A DNA stretch of 12,833 nt from Methanoregulaceae archaeon (GTDB lineage: Archaea > Halobacteriota > Methanomicrobia > Methanomicrobiales > Methanospirillaceae): contig JACTVF010000034.1 in the NCBI GenBank assembly GCA_019695435.1, forward strand, positions 1-12,833, given 5' to 3'. The notes under the pieces were generated by a model. The model searched no databases. It saw nothing but the letters and a program-made list of their open reading frames with translations, and had not been told where the DNA came from. Positions 1 through 4,613 of the stretch are shown piece after piece; the first letter of the stretch is position 1, and every line of letters starts with the position of its first letter. The position numbers and the translations under genes were made by a program.

Positions 1-59
1 CACAGGAGATTTCATATCTGACAAGGTAGATGGATAACAAGAAATGACGAGGTAACCAG

Positions 60-254
60 ATGACACAACAGACGGTAAAACTCGCCCGCTGGGTATGTCT
101 TGAATGCCATTATATCTATGATCCGGCAAAAGGAGATAAAACACAGGGTATCCCACCGGGAGTCCCGTTCGAGGACCTGCCGGACACGTGGCGCTGCCCG
201 GAATGCAAGATCCTTAAGTCCAAGAAAGGCGTTTTTAAAAGACTCGACGATTAA
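60..254 (+). CDS. Rubredoxin
   Basis: Small iron protein that carries single electrons in the cytoplasm. In anaerobic archaea such proteins typically feed oxygen- or peroxide-detoxifying enzymes or other flavoproteins. The 64-residue product has both Cys-x2-Cys knuckles that hold the Fe(SCys)4 centre: C13/C16 and C46/C49, the second as CPEC. It also has the family hallmarks YIYDP (18-22), GD (25-26), GI.PG (30-34) and FEDLPDTW (37-44). A ten-residue N-terminal lead and a basic C-terminal tail make it slightly longer than the usual 52-55 residues. The ATG start is set by a GAGGT ribosome-binding site at 49-53, six bases upstream. The gene lies near the window edge, so its upstream partner is not visible; downstream it converges on a pilin gene. 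Family assignment is very secure; the electron partner is unknown. Confidence 0.96.
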   Translation: MTQQTVKLARWVCLECHYIYDPAKGDKTQGIPPGVPFEDLPDTWRCPECKILKSKKGVFKRLDD

Positions 255-257
255 AAC

Positions 258-289
258 GCCCGGACGGGCTCAATTTTCCTTTTTCTTTC
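258..289 (+). terminator. Probable terminator after the rubredoxin gene
   Basis: GCCCG (258-262) and CGGGC (265-269) can form a short GC hairpin; the loop is very small, so realistically four pairs around GGAC. A T-rich run follows at 274-289. It begins three bases after the rubredoxin stop and lies just past the stop of the opposing pilin gene, so it separates the two convergent genes. Confidence 0.5.
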
Positions 290-295
290 ACCAAT

Positions 296-802
296 TTATG
301 CCGCATACGTATGGCGTGAGATGATCTGTTTTGTAGAATTATCATATACTTCGAATGTGACGGTATCACCCGGGTGAAAGGTTTTGTCTTGATAATCAAT
401 CCCGATTGAGAGCGCGGGATACCATGTTGACCCGCTGGATCGCAGATACTGAACATCATAATGTCGTGAACCGTCGATAAATGCCTCCCCGTTTAATGTC
501 GGAATCCGGCAATTCAGTTCAACCCCGTTCCGGTAGGTCTTTGCGTAAAGGTTTTTGGTCTTATACCCAGTCGTTCCCGTATTCATGACAACCATGTAAC
601 TGTCATAATTCAGGACTCCATTCTCGTTGACATGCCGGATCTTGGTGATCTTGAAGATCTCAGGAACTGACTGGTCGTATATGTAGGGCAGCTGAACCAT
701 CATAAGCAGGACCAGTGCCGCAAGAATGAACGTGATAACGAGCATCAGTACGATCCCTATTACCGGCGACGCTGCATCGTGACTTCTGCGAGAGAGTGAC
801 AA
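296..802 (-). CDS. Archaeal type IV pilin-like protein (Pilin_N / DUF1628 type)
   Basis: Probable secreted or surface pilin-like subunit. The N-terminus has the archaeal class III signal layout: a short basic, hydrophilic head (RRSHDAA, about 5-11), the motif SPVIGIVLMLVIT (12-24), and one hydrophobic helix to about residue 37. This matches the 'SPVIGVILMVAIT' stretch of euryarchaeal pilins, which a prepilin peptidase (PibD/EppA type) cleaves just ahead of the hydrophobic core. Residues 40-168 are rich in Tyr, Thr and Gly and look like a beta-rich extracellular domain without cysteine pairs. The start is uncertain: the only conventional initiator in frame is TTG at 802-800, and an ATG at 807-805 is out of frame. 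A TATA-like ATTTATT at 827-833 predicts transcription starting near 803, so the mRNA could be nearly leaderless. No pilus assembly ATPase or other pilin is nearby, so it is an orphan. The specific function is unknown. Confidence 0.85.
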   Translation of the reverse strand: MSLSRRSHDAASPVIGIVLMLVITFILAALVLLMMVQLPYIYDQSVPEIFKITKIRHVNENGVLNYDSYMVVMNTGTTGYKTKNLYAKTYRNGVELNCRIPTLNGEAFIDGSRHYDVQYLRSSGSTWYPALSIGIDYQDKTFHPGDTVTFEVYDNSTKQIISRHTYAA

Positions 803-825
803 TGCATTGAATTTTTTATCATCCG

Positions 826-838
826 CAATAAATGTAAT
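826..838 (-). promoter_or_regulatory. Candidate TATA box for the pilin-like gene
   Basis: On the minus strand this reads ATTACATTTATTG. The AT core at 827-833 lies about 27 bases upstream of the TTG start at 802, the standard archaeal TATA-to-start-site distance. Support comes from spacing and composition only. Confidence 0.35.
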
Positions 839-1085
839 CGGAAAGAAAGCTTGACATCAGGCACAGGAACCGGGCACTCCATATCCGTGCGGAGGAAAAG
901 GCAAATCATCCCGAGGTTTCCCAGAAAGTTAAGAGATGTCTCTGATATTTTCTATGAAAATTGTCCAGATATGAGGAGGAGATCGTTACCTCATTCCTCC
1001 TGAACGATGAGCATCGCCGCCTCGAAGGGACGCTCCCGCGGCGGATCAGGATCCAGAATTAACGCGAAAAATCAACAGATTAAAA

Positions 1086-1148
1086 TCCCCGCCGTGCCCC
1101 GGAGGGACCCTGATGCGGGGAGACCTTTCCCATTTTTTACCGGTTTTT
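1086..1148 (+). terminator. Hairpin with downstream oligo-T, terminator-like (orphan)
   Basis: TCCCCGC (1086-1092) pairs perfectly with GCGGGGA (1115-1121), enclosing a 22-base GC-rich loop that can itself fold (CCC 1098-1100 with GGG 1104-1106). T6 (1133-1138) and T5 (1144-1148) follow. This looks like a plus-strand transcript end, but no plus-strand gene lies upstream, which suggests an unannotated small RNA or coincidence. Confidence 0.3.
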
Positions 1149-1232
1149 GGCTCCGGAGTGGGCTCAATCGGTTCATGTCTGTTTCCACAGAGCCGGTGTT
1201 TAGATTAAATAAAAAGATAACAGAATCTGAAA

Positions 1233-1264
1233 ATAACGAAGAGTTCTAAAAGGACTCTTCTTAT
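1233..1264 (-). terminator. Long hairpin downstream of the tRNA pair
   Basis: GAAGAGTTCT (1238-1247) and AGGACTCTTC (1251-1260) form ten pairs (one G-U) around an AAA loop. ATAA and TTAT (1233-1236, 1261-1264) add four more pairs beyond a bulged C1237. On the minus strand the following sequence is T-rich, consistent with a terminator for a transcript coming from tRNA-Asp. It could equally be a structured RNA element on the plus strand. Confidence 0.4.
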
Positions 1265-1307
1265 CAAACCTCATGAAATTATTGAAAAATTTCACAAGAA
1301 CGAGCAC

Positions 1308-1313
1308 AAAAAA
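1308..1313 (-). terminator. Oligo-T terminator of the tRNA-Tyr/tRNA-Asp transcript
   Basis: Six A residues on the plus strand give T6 on the transcribed minus strand, eight bases after the 3' end of tRNA-Asp. Archaeal RNA polymerase terminates at such runs. A seven-pair hairpin (1274-1280 with 1288-1294) lies a little further on. Confidence 0.5.
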
Positions 1314-1320
1314 CGAACGA

Positions 1321-1393
1321 CGCCCAGGTCGGAATTCGAATCCGAGTCGATTGCGTGACAGGCAATCATGATAGGCCGCTACACTACCTGGGC
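1321..1393 (-). tRNA. tRNA-Asp (GTC)
   Basis: This 73-base gene folds as a standard cloverleaf. The acceptor stem GCCCAGG (1393-1387) pairs with CCTGGGC (1328-1322), and the discriminator is G (1321), the aspartate identity base. The anticodon stem ATTGC/GCAAT encloses the loop CTGTCAC, with anticodon GTC at 1359-1357. The T arm contains GGATTCGAATTCC. The 3' CCA is not encoded and must be added after transcription. It lies 15 bases after tRNA-Tyr and is very probably processed from the same transcript. No intron. Confidence 0.97.
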
Positions 1394-1408
1394 ACTTTTT
1401 ACAGTATA

Positions 1409-1515
1409 TCCCGCCTCCCGGATTCGGACCGGGGACATCGCGGTAGCCGCGCAGTTGCCTTTATTAGGCAAACCATACTACAGCCGCGCACTCTACCAGG
1501 CTGAGTTAAGGCGGG
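1409..1515 (-). tRNA. tRNA-Tyr (GTA) with a 33-base intron
   Basis: The 107-base gene gives a 74-base mature tRNA. The acceptor stem CCCGCCT (1515-1509) pairs with AGGCGGG (1416-1410), with A73 at 1409. C1-G72 is the archaeal tyrosine identity pair. The D stem is ACTC/GAGT; the anticodon stem CGCGG/CCGCG is interrupted by an intron. Removing 1477-1445 gives the loop CTGTAGA, anticodon GTA at 1481-1479, which is the loop I recall for the Methanocaldococcus tRNA-Tyr. The T arm is CCCGG-TCCGAAT-CCGGG. CCA is not encoded. The exon boundaries are inferred from the mature fold. The gene is first in a two-tRNA transcript. Confidence 0.95.
1445..1477 (-). other. Archaeal tRNA intron (after position 37 of tRNA-Tyr)
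   Basis: A 33-base intron at the canonical 37/38 site, normally cut by the tRNA-splicing endonuclease at a bulge-helix-bulge. The interior forms TTGCC (1471-1467) paired with GGCAA (1459-1455). The helix on the exon side is CGCGG/CCGCG, with the three-base bulge CT|A at the 3' site. The central helix (CTGT with GCGG, two G-U pairs) and the 5' side are weak, so the motif is relaxed rather than textbook. Confidence 0.8.
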
Positions 1516-1542
1516 GCACTGCCTAATAATGTAGGGATAGTT

Positions 1543-1556
1543 TCCTATTAAACATA
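1543..1556 (-). promoter_or_regulatory. TATA-box promoter of the tRNA-Tyr/tRNA-Asp unit
   Basis: The minus strand reads GTTTAATA at 1553-1546. Its centre is about 34 bases before the tRNA-Tyr 5' end, which predicts a start near 1522 and a leader of about seven bases. The perfect palindrome ATCGTACGAT (1556-1565) abuts it on the upstream side, at the BRE position. Confidence 0.6.
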
Positions 1557-1610
1557 TCGTACGATCGCCCCGGTTAGCGGGAACGGCGAACCATGGCGAT
1601 GCAGGGTTTC

Positions 1611-1620
1611 TTTAAATATA
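1611..1620 (+). promoter_or_regulatory. TATA box upstream of the leuA-type gene
   Basis: TTTAAATATA is a near-ideal archaeal TATA box. It predicts transcription starting at about 1641-1643, that is, 14-16 bases before the TTG at 1657, and exactly at an out-of-frame ATG at 1641. It is divergent from the tRNA promoter, about 60 bases away. Confidence 0.7.
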
Positions 1621-1656
1621 CAACGGGCGTATGATCTGGTATGGCTCGCAAGGATT

Positions 1657-3174
1657 TTGCGGGGGATCGTCTTCTTCACGGACAGCCGTGCGCATGAAGA
1701 CGTGACCGTTTTTGATACCACGCTCCGGGATGGAGAACAGACCCCGGGGATAGCATTCACCTTTGAACAGAAAATTGAGATTGCCCGTCAGCTCTCAGCT
1801 ATCGGTGTCCATACTATAGAGGCAGGTTTTCCTGCGTCCTCGGCTGCCGAGAAAGAGACGGTGGCCGCCATTAAAAAACTCGGACTGGAAGCGAACGTCT
1901 GCGGACTCGCCCGCTCCGTCAAAGCCGATATCGACGCCTGCATCGATTGCGATGTCGATATGATCCACGTGTTCATCCCGACATCGGACATCCAGCGGGA
2001 GAACACCATCAACAAGAGCCGTGAGCAGGTGCTCGCAATTACCGGTGAGATTATCCGGTACATCCGGGGGCATGTCGACAAGTGCATGTTCTCGCCGATG
2101 GACGCAACGCGGACGGACGCCGACTATCTCGTCGAGGTCTGTCGCACCGCCGCACAGGCCGGGGCGACGATCATCAACATCCCGGACACTGTGGGAGTCA
2201 TTTCCCCGTCGGGCATGAAGACCCTGATGGGCCGGCTCGCCCGCGAGGTCGATTGCCCGCTCGATGTTCACTGCCACAACGACTTCGGCCTCGCGGTCGC
2301 AAACACGATCGCTGCGGTAGAAGCCGGCGTCTCACAGGTGCAGGTGACTATTAACGGTCTCGGGGAGCGGGCCGGGAACGCCGATCTCGCCCAGACCGTG
2401 ATGATCATGGAGTCGATCTACGGCATCCATACCGGGATCAAAAAAGAGCGCCTCGTCGAGACCTCGCGCCTTGTCTCCCGGTTCTCGGGAATCGCCATCC
2501 CGCCTACCCAGCCGGTGGTTGGGGAGAACGTCTTTTCGCATGAGAGCGGAATCCACACGCAGGGAGTGCTGAAGTGCACCGCGACGTTCGAGCCCGGCAT
2601 CATGACCCCGGAGATGGTCGGGCACCGGCGCCGGCTCACGCTCGGCAAACACGTGGGCAGGCACGCGGTGCGCCAGATGCTGGTTGACGTCCACCTCGAA
2701 CCTGGCGATGCCCAGCTCGACACGATTGTCGAGCGTGTGAAAGTGATCGCGAACAAAGGTAAACGGGTGACCGACGCCGACCTATACGAGATCGCCGAGA
2801 GCGTCATGGGCATCGAGATTGGGAAAAAAGTGCTCCAGCTCGACGATATCGCGATCATGACCGGCAACCATGTGATCCCGACCGCAAGTGTCCGTGCGCA
2901 GGTCAACGGCACCGAGCATGTCTTCTCCAGTGTCGGGAACGGTCCCGTGGACGCGGCTCTCAAAGCGATCGTGGGAATCATCCCGGCCCGGATCCAGCTG
3001 ACCGAGTTTAACATCGAGGCGATCAGCGGGGGCTCGGACGCAATGTGCCATGTGACGATTGCCGTCGAGGACGAGCATGGGCACATCTATGATGCAAGCG
3101 GCAGCGGCGACGACATCGTACTCGCCTCGGTCGATGCACTGGTAAACGCGATCAACCTGACCAGCAGGGACTAA
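1657..3174 (+). CDS. leuA: 2-isopropylmalate synthase (LeuA/CimA/AksA family)
   Basis: Claisen-type acyltransferase that condenses acetyl-CoA with a 2-oxo acid. If LeuA, it makes 2-isopropylmalate from 2-oxoisovalerate, the first committed step of leucine synthesis. The HMGL-like TIM barrel covers about 16-290: [13 protein letters not shown] (19-31, catalytic R24, metal-binding D25), metal ligands H205 and H207 in HCHND, and [10 protein letters not shown] (233-242). A C-terminal LeuA dimer/allosteric domain follows to 505, implying end-product feedback. [22 protein letters not shown] and INIPDTVG favour LeuA over citramalate synthase CimA or homocitrate synthase AksA, but sequence cannot settle this. 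Start codon uncertain: TTG 1657 has a close AAGGA (1650-1654), while GTG 1702 would start [11 protein letters not shown], like shorter homologues. A strong TATA box lies at 1611-1620. Monocistronic. Confidence 0.88.
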   Translation: MRGIVFFTDSRAHEDVTVFDTTLRDGEQTPGIAFTFEQKIEIARQLSAIGVHTIEAGFPASSAAEKETVAAIKKLGLEANVCGLARSVKADIDACIDCDVDMIHVFIPTSDIQRENTINKSREQVLAITGEIIRYIRGHVDKCMFSPMDATRTDADYLVEVCRTAAQAGATIINIPDTVGVISPSGMKTLMGRLAREVDCPLDVHCHNDFGLAVANTIAAVEAGVSQVQVTINGLGERAGNADLAQTVMIMESIYGIHTGIKKERLVETSRLVSRFSGIAIPPTQPVVGENVFSHESGIHTQGVLKCTATFEPGIMTPEMVGHRRRLTLGKHVGRHAVRQMLVDVHLEPGDAQLDTIVERVKVIANKGKRVTDADLYEIAESVMGIEIGKKVLQLDDIAIMTGNHVIPTASVRAQVNGTEHVFSSVGNGPVDAALKAIVGIIPARIQLTEFNIEAISGGSDAMCHVTIAVEDEHGHIYDASGSGDDIVLASVDALVNAINLTSRD

Positions 3175-3186
3175 CCCCACCTCTTA

Positions 3187-3281
3187 TTTTTAAAAACACC
3201 AGAACGAGTACTGCCAAATCGGCAGCCTCTCGTGTGTTAAAGGATACTTACCCATACCATTACCGGGACAATAATGTCCCG
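3187..3281. terminator. Convergent terminator region between leuA and prefoldin beta
   Basis: For leuA, a T5 run at 3187-3191 lies ten bases after its stop. A two-part hairpin follows: ACGAG (3204-3208) with CTCGT (3229-3233), and CTGCC (3211-3215) with GGCAG (3221-3225). A second hairpin is CGGGAC (3264-3269) with GTCCCG (3276-3281). Both can fold on either strand and sit between two genes that end toward each other. Confidence 0.45.
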
Positions 3282-3301
3282 TAGCGGGTCTCGAACGTTT
3301 T

Positions 3302-3309
3302 AAAAAAAA
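3302..3309 (-). terminator. Oligo-T terminator of the prefoldin beta gene
   Basis: Eight A residues on the plus strand give T8 in the transcribed direction, starting one base after the pfdB stop codon. A run this long is a typical stand-alone archaeal terminator. It marks the end of the whole minus-strand cluster. Confidence 0.65.
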
Positions 3310-3310
3310 G

Positions 3311-3673
3311 TTATGCAGCATTAGGGGCGTTCTTGCCCTCGAGTGCTGCCTTGATCTGGCTTTGGAGCTGCTCGAACTTGCCCTGCAGCATCGTCTCCTG
3401 CTTTTCAAGGGACTTGATCCGGAGTTCGAGACTTTCCACTTTCTCGGTAAGCTTCAGGTTTACGTACTCTTTTTTCTTCTGTACCATAACGGTACCAACG
3501 CTCATAAACATCGGGGTATCGTCGGCCGCATCCTTGATCTCTTCCTCTGCACGCTTGGCCTCGCGCACCGCCATCTCGTACTGGGCCTTCTGCGAAAGGA
3601 CTGTCTGGAGCTGCTGCTGTACCTGCTGGAGCATCGCAAACTGGTTCTGGACTTTAGGGGAAATGTTCTGCAT
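3311..3673 (-). CDS. pfdB: Prefoldin subunit beta (GimC beta)
   Basis: Subunit of the cytoplasmic hexameric prefoldin (two alpha, four beta), which captures unfolded proteins between coiled-coil arms and passes them to the thermosome. The 120-residue product starting MQNISPKVQNQ matches the family length. It has the expected order: N-terminal helix with heptad pattern and Gln-rich face (about 5-50), a short central hairpin region (DDTPMFMSVGTVMVQK, about 50-65), and a C-terminal coiled-coil helix (70-112). An in-frame opening to 3727 would add 18 residues, but a TATA-like TTTTTAT at about 3710-3716 predicts a start near 3686, inside that extension, so ATG 3673 with GGAAG upstream is preferred (ATG 3700 remains possible). 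It is the last gene of the superoperon-type cluster, 121 bases after pcc1. Confidence 0.93.
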   Translation of the reverse strand: MQNISPKVQNQFAMLQQVQQQLQTVLSQKAQYEMAVREAKRAEEEIKDAADDTPMFMSVGTVMVQKKKEYVNLKLTEKVESLELRIKSLEKQETMLQGKFEQLQSQIKAALEGKNAPNAA

Positions 3674-3707
3674 AATCGTATCTTCCGTATCAAGTTTCAT
3701 TTCCCAG

Positions 3708-3718
3708 CGATAAAAATG
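3708..3718 (-). promoter_or_regulatory. Candidate TATA box for pfdB
   Basis: The minus strand reads CATTTTTATCG here. Centred near 3713, it predicts a start near 3686, 13 bases before ATG 3673. The 121-base gap after pcc1 makes a separate promoter plausible. Evidence is spacing and composition only. Confidence 0.35.
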
Positions 3719-3794
3719 ATTCCGCACATGTTACCCCGGCAACAGAGCTGAAATTATGGAAGGGAAGGCAGATTTGACACAGAAACGTGATAAT

Positions 3795-4034
3795 TCAGGC
3801 GATCTGCTGCATTTCGTCGGCTACGCTGACAAGCCGCAGGAACATGTTGAGCGCTGCCCGCAACGCAGCAATATCCTGCGCTTCAACATGCAGGACCAGG
3901 GTACCCGTCCCCTCGACCCAGCAGTGCGTCGCGGACCTAGGATTCACCTCGTCCTGCAGCTCCGGGAGGAGCGACCGGTAGATCAGATCCGCATGATCGG
4001 TCATAAACCGGAACAGGGCTTCATGCTGCGGCAC
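3795..4034 (-). CDS. pcc1: KEOPS complex subunit Pcc1
   Basis: Small dimerisation subunit of KEOPS (Kae1-Bud32-Cgi121-Pcc1), the cytoplasmic complex that makes t6A37 on ANN-decoding tRNAs; Pcc1 dimers hold two Kae1 copies together. The 79-residue product fits the family in size. It shows the expected alternation of strands and helices: an HEALFRF strand, a helix with IYRSLLPELQDE, a GTLVLHVEAQD strand, and the C-terminal helix AALRAALNMFLRLVSVADEM. The start is GTG, supported by GAGGT at 4045-4041 six bases upstream. Its place between rpoP and prefoldin beta is the usual one in the archaeal superoperon, which strengthens a call that would be weak from such a short sequence alone. A terminator-like hairpin separates it from rpoP. 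Confidence 0.85.
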   Translation of the reverse strand: MPQHEALFRFMTDHADLIYRSLLPELQDEVNPRSATHCWVEGTGTLVLHVEAQDIAALRAALNMFLRLVSVADEMQQIA

Positions 4035-4071
4035 AGGAGAACCTCATACCGTATATGGGAAAAACAAGAAT

Positions 4072-4100
4072 AAAAAGGGGGACTGCCGGTTCTTCCGGCA
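4072..4100 (-). terminator. Intergenic hairpin plus T-run between rpoP and pcc1
   Basis: TGCCGG (4084-4089) and CCGGCA (4095-4100) form six perfect GC-rich pairs with a five-base loop. In the transcribed direction a C-tract and T5 (4076-4072) follow, and then a second T-rich stretch. It is placed 13 bases after the rpoP stop and could end the rpl37ae-rpoP transcript or reduce read-through into pcc1. Confidence 0.6.
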
Positions 4101-4113
4101 CTCATCTCACCGG

Positions 4114-4248
4114 TTATCTGGCTTTCAGCTCTTTTATTGCTGCGCCGCGTTCCTTGAAGAGGATGCGGTGGCCGCAGTAGGGACACCGGACGTTAACGTC
4201 GATCTCCACTTTTTGTTTGCACCGTGCGCATTTGTAGGTACTTGCCAT
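4114..4248 (-). CDS. rpoP: DNA-directed RNA polymerase subunit P (Rpb12/Rpc10 family)
   Basis: Tiny zinc-binding subunit of archaeal RNA polymerase, homologous to eukaryotic Rpb12; it sits on the Rpb3/Rpb11-type platform and is needed for assembly and open-complex formation. The 44-residue product has CARC (C7/C10) and CPYC (C24/C27), a four-cysteine zinc ribbon. After the second knuckle comes the diagnostic [10 protein letters not shown] (28-37), and then a basic tail. The length is normal for the family. It begins 12 bases after the rpl37ae stop, with no strong ribosome-binding site in the gap, so it is probably translated by coupling. Being under 50 codons, it is easily missed by gene callers. 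Confidence 0.96.
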   Translation of the reverse strand: MASTYKCARCKQKVEIDVNVRCPYCGHRILFKERGAAIKELKAR

Positions 4249-4260
4249 TATAAATCCCGG

Positions 4261-4560
4261 TTACTGGGTCTTTTCTTCAACAGTGCTGGTCCGATCGATG
4301 GCACGGAGGGCAACACGGAGGGCCGGGGTCTCGGGCTGATATGCGCCCCCGGCGAACTTGTACCCGCACTTCCGGCATTTCCAGATGCCGGTGCCTTTTC
4401 TCTGTACCGACTGTGTATCGCACTTCGGGCACAGGTGATCTGCCCGCGAGACCTTCTCCATCTCGGCGACACGCTTCCGTACGAACCTTCCGTACCTGCA
4501 GCCAAAACGCCCTGCACTACCGGTTACTTTTCCTTTTGCTGATTTTTCCGAGCTTGCCAT
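4261..4560 (-). CDS. rpl37ae: 50S ribosomal protein L37Ae (eL43)
   Basis: Zinc-ribbon protein of the large ribosomal subunit shared by archaea and eukaryotes. The 99-residue product has the basic N-terminal segment (AKGKVTGSAGRFGCRYGRFVRKRV, 8-31), then CPKC (C44/C47) and CRKC (C62/C65) forming the zinc site, and the AGGAY motif (70-74) near the rRNA contact. The length is close to family norm, with a short acidic C-terminal tail. ATG at 4560 is preceded by GGTGGAT (4574-4568) seven bases upstream. A TATA-like box overlaps the end of the upstream sbds gene, so this gene may start its own transcript with rpoP. In many archaea the exosome genes precede it; here sbds does. Confidence 0.96.
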   Translation of the reverse strand: MASSEKSAKGKVTGSAGRFGCRYGRFVRKRVAEMEKVSRADHLCPKCDTQSVQRKGTGIWKCRKCGYKFAGGAYQPETPALRVALRAIDRTSTVEEKTQ

Positions 4561-4600
4561 GAGTGGTATCCACCGAATTAACTTGCTATATTTGTCCTCG

Positions 4601-4613
4601 TAATTAATATACT
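4601..4613 (-). promoter_or_regulatory. Candidate TATA box for rpl37ae-rpoP, inside the sbds 3' end
   Basis: The minus strand reads AGTATATTAATTA. Centred near 4607, it predicts a transcript start at about 4580, leaving a 20-base leader that contains the ribosome-binding site of rpl37ae. The box includes the last codons and stop of sbds. Confidence 0.5.

Larger units (their letters stand above)
803..1320. other. Gene-poor intergenic region with several inverted repeats
   Basis: I find no convincing protein gene in this stretch of about 500 bases. An 80-codon open frame at 1007-1249 has biased composition, no recognisable domain, and runs through hairpin and oligo-T sequence, so I do not call it. 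The region contains perfect inverted repeats at 974-980/995-1001, 982-987/1003-1008, 1086-1092/1115-1121 and 1274-1280/1288-1294, and a long imperfect hairpin at 1233-1264. The part beyond about 1195 is markedly AT-rich compared with the coding DNA. It may hold a small RNA and the 3' ends of the tRNA transcript. Nothing resembles an insertion sequence or CRISPR repeat. Confidence 0.6.

Noticed and set aside
2..37. Possible tail of an upstream gene (frame ending in ISDKVDG and TAA)
   Set aside because: Eleven codons at the window edge are too few to distinguish from chance, and the other two frames also close within 30 bases.
932..943. AGAGATGTCTCT near-palindrome
   Set aside because: The two-base loop gives no stable hairpin, there is no neighbouring promoter or gene, and this length is expected by chance.
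1007..1249. 80-codon open frame in the intergenic region
   Set aside because: Ser/Arg/Gly-rich composition, no recognisable fold, passes through a GC hairpin and two oligo-T runs, and enters AT-rich non-coding-like sequence.
1321..1515. tRNA pair as an integration site (att) for an element
   Set aside because: No integrase and no direct repeat of a tRNA 3' end were seen in the window.
3674..3727. N-terminal extension of prefoldin beta from GTG 3727
   Set aside because: Homologues start at MQNISPK-like sequence, and a TATA-like box lies within the extension.
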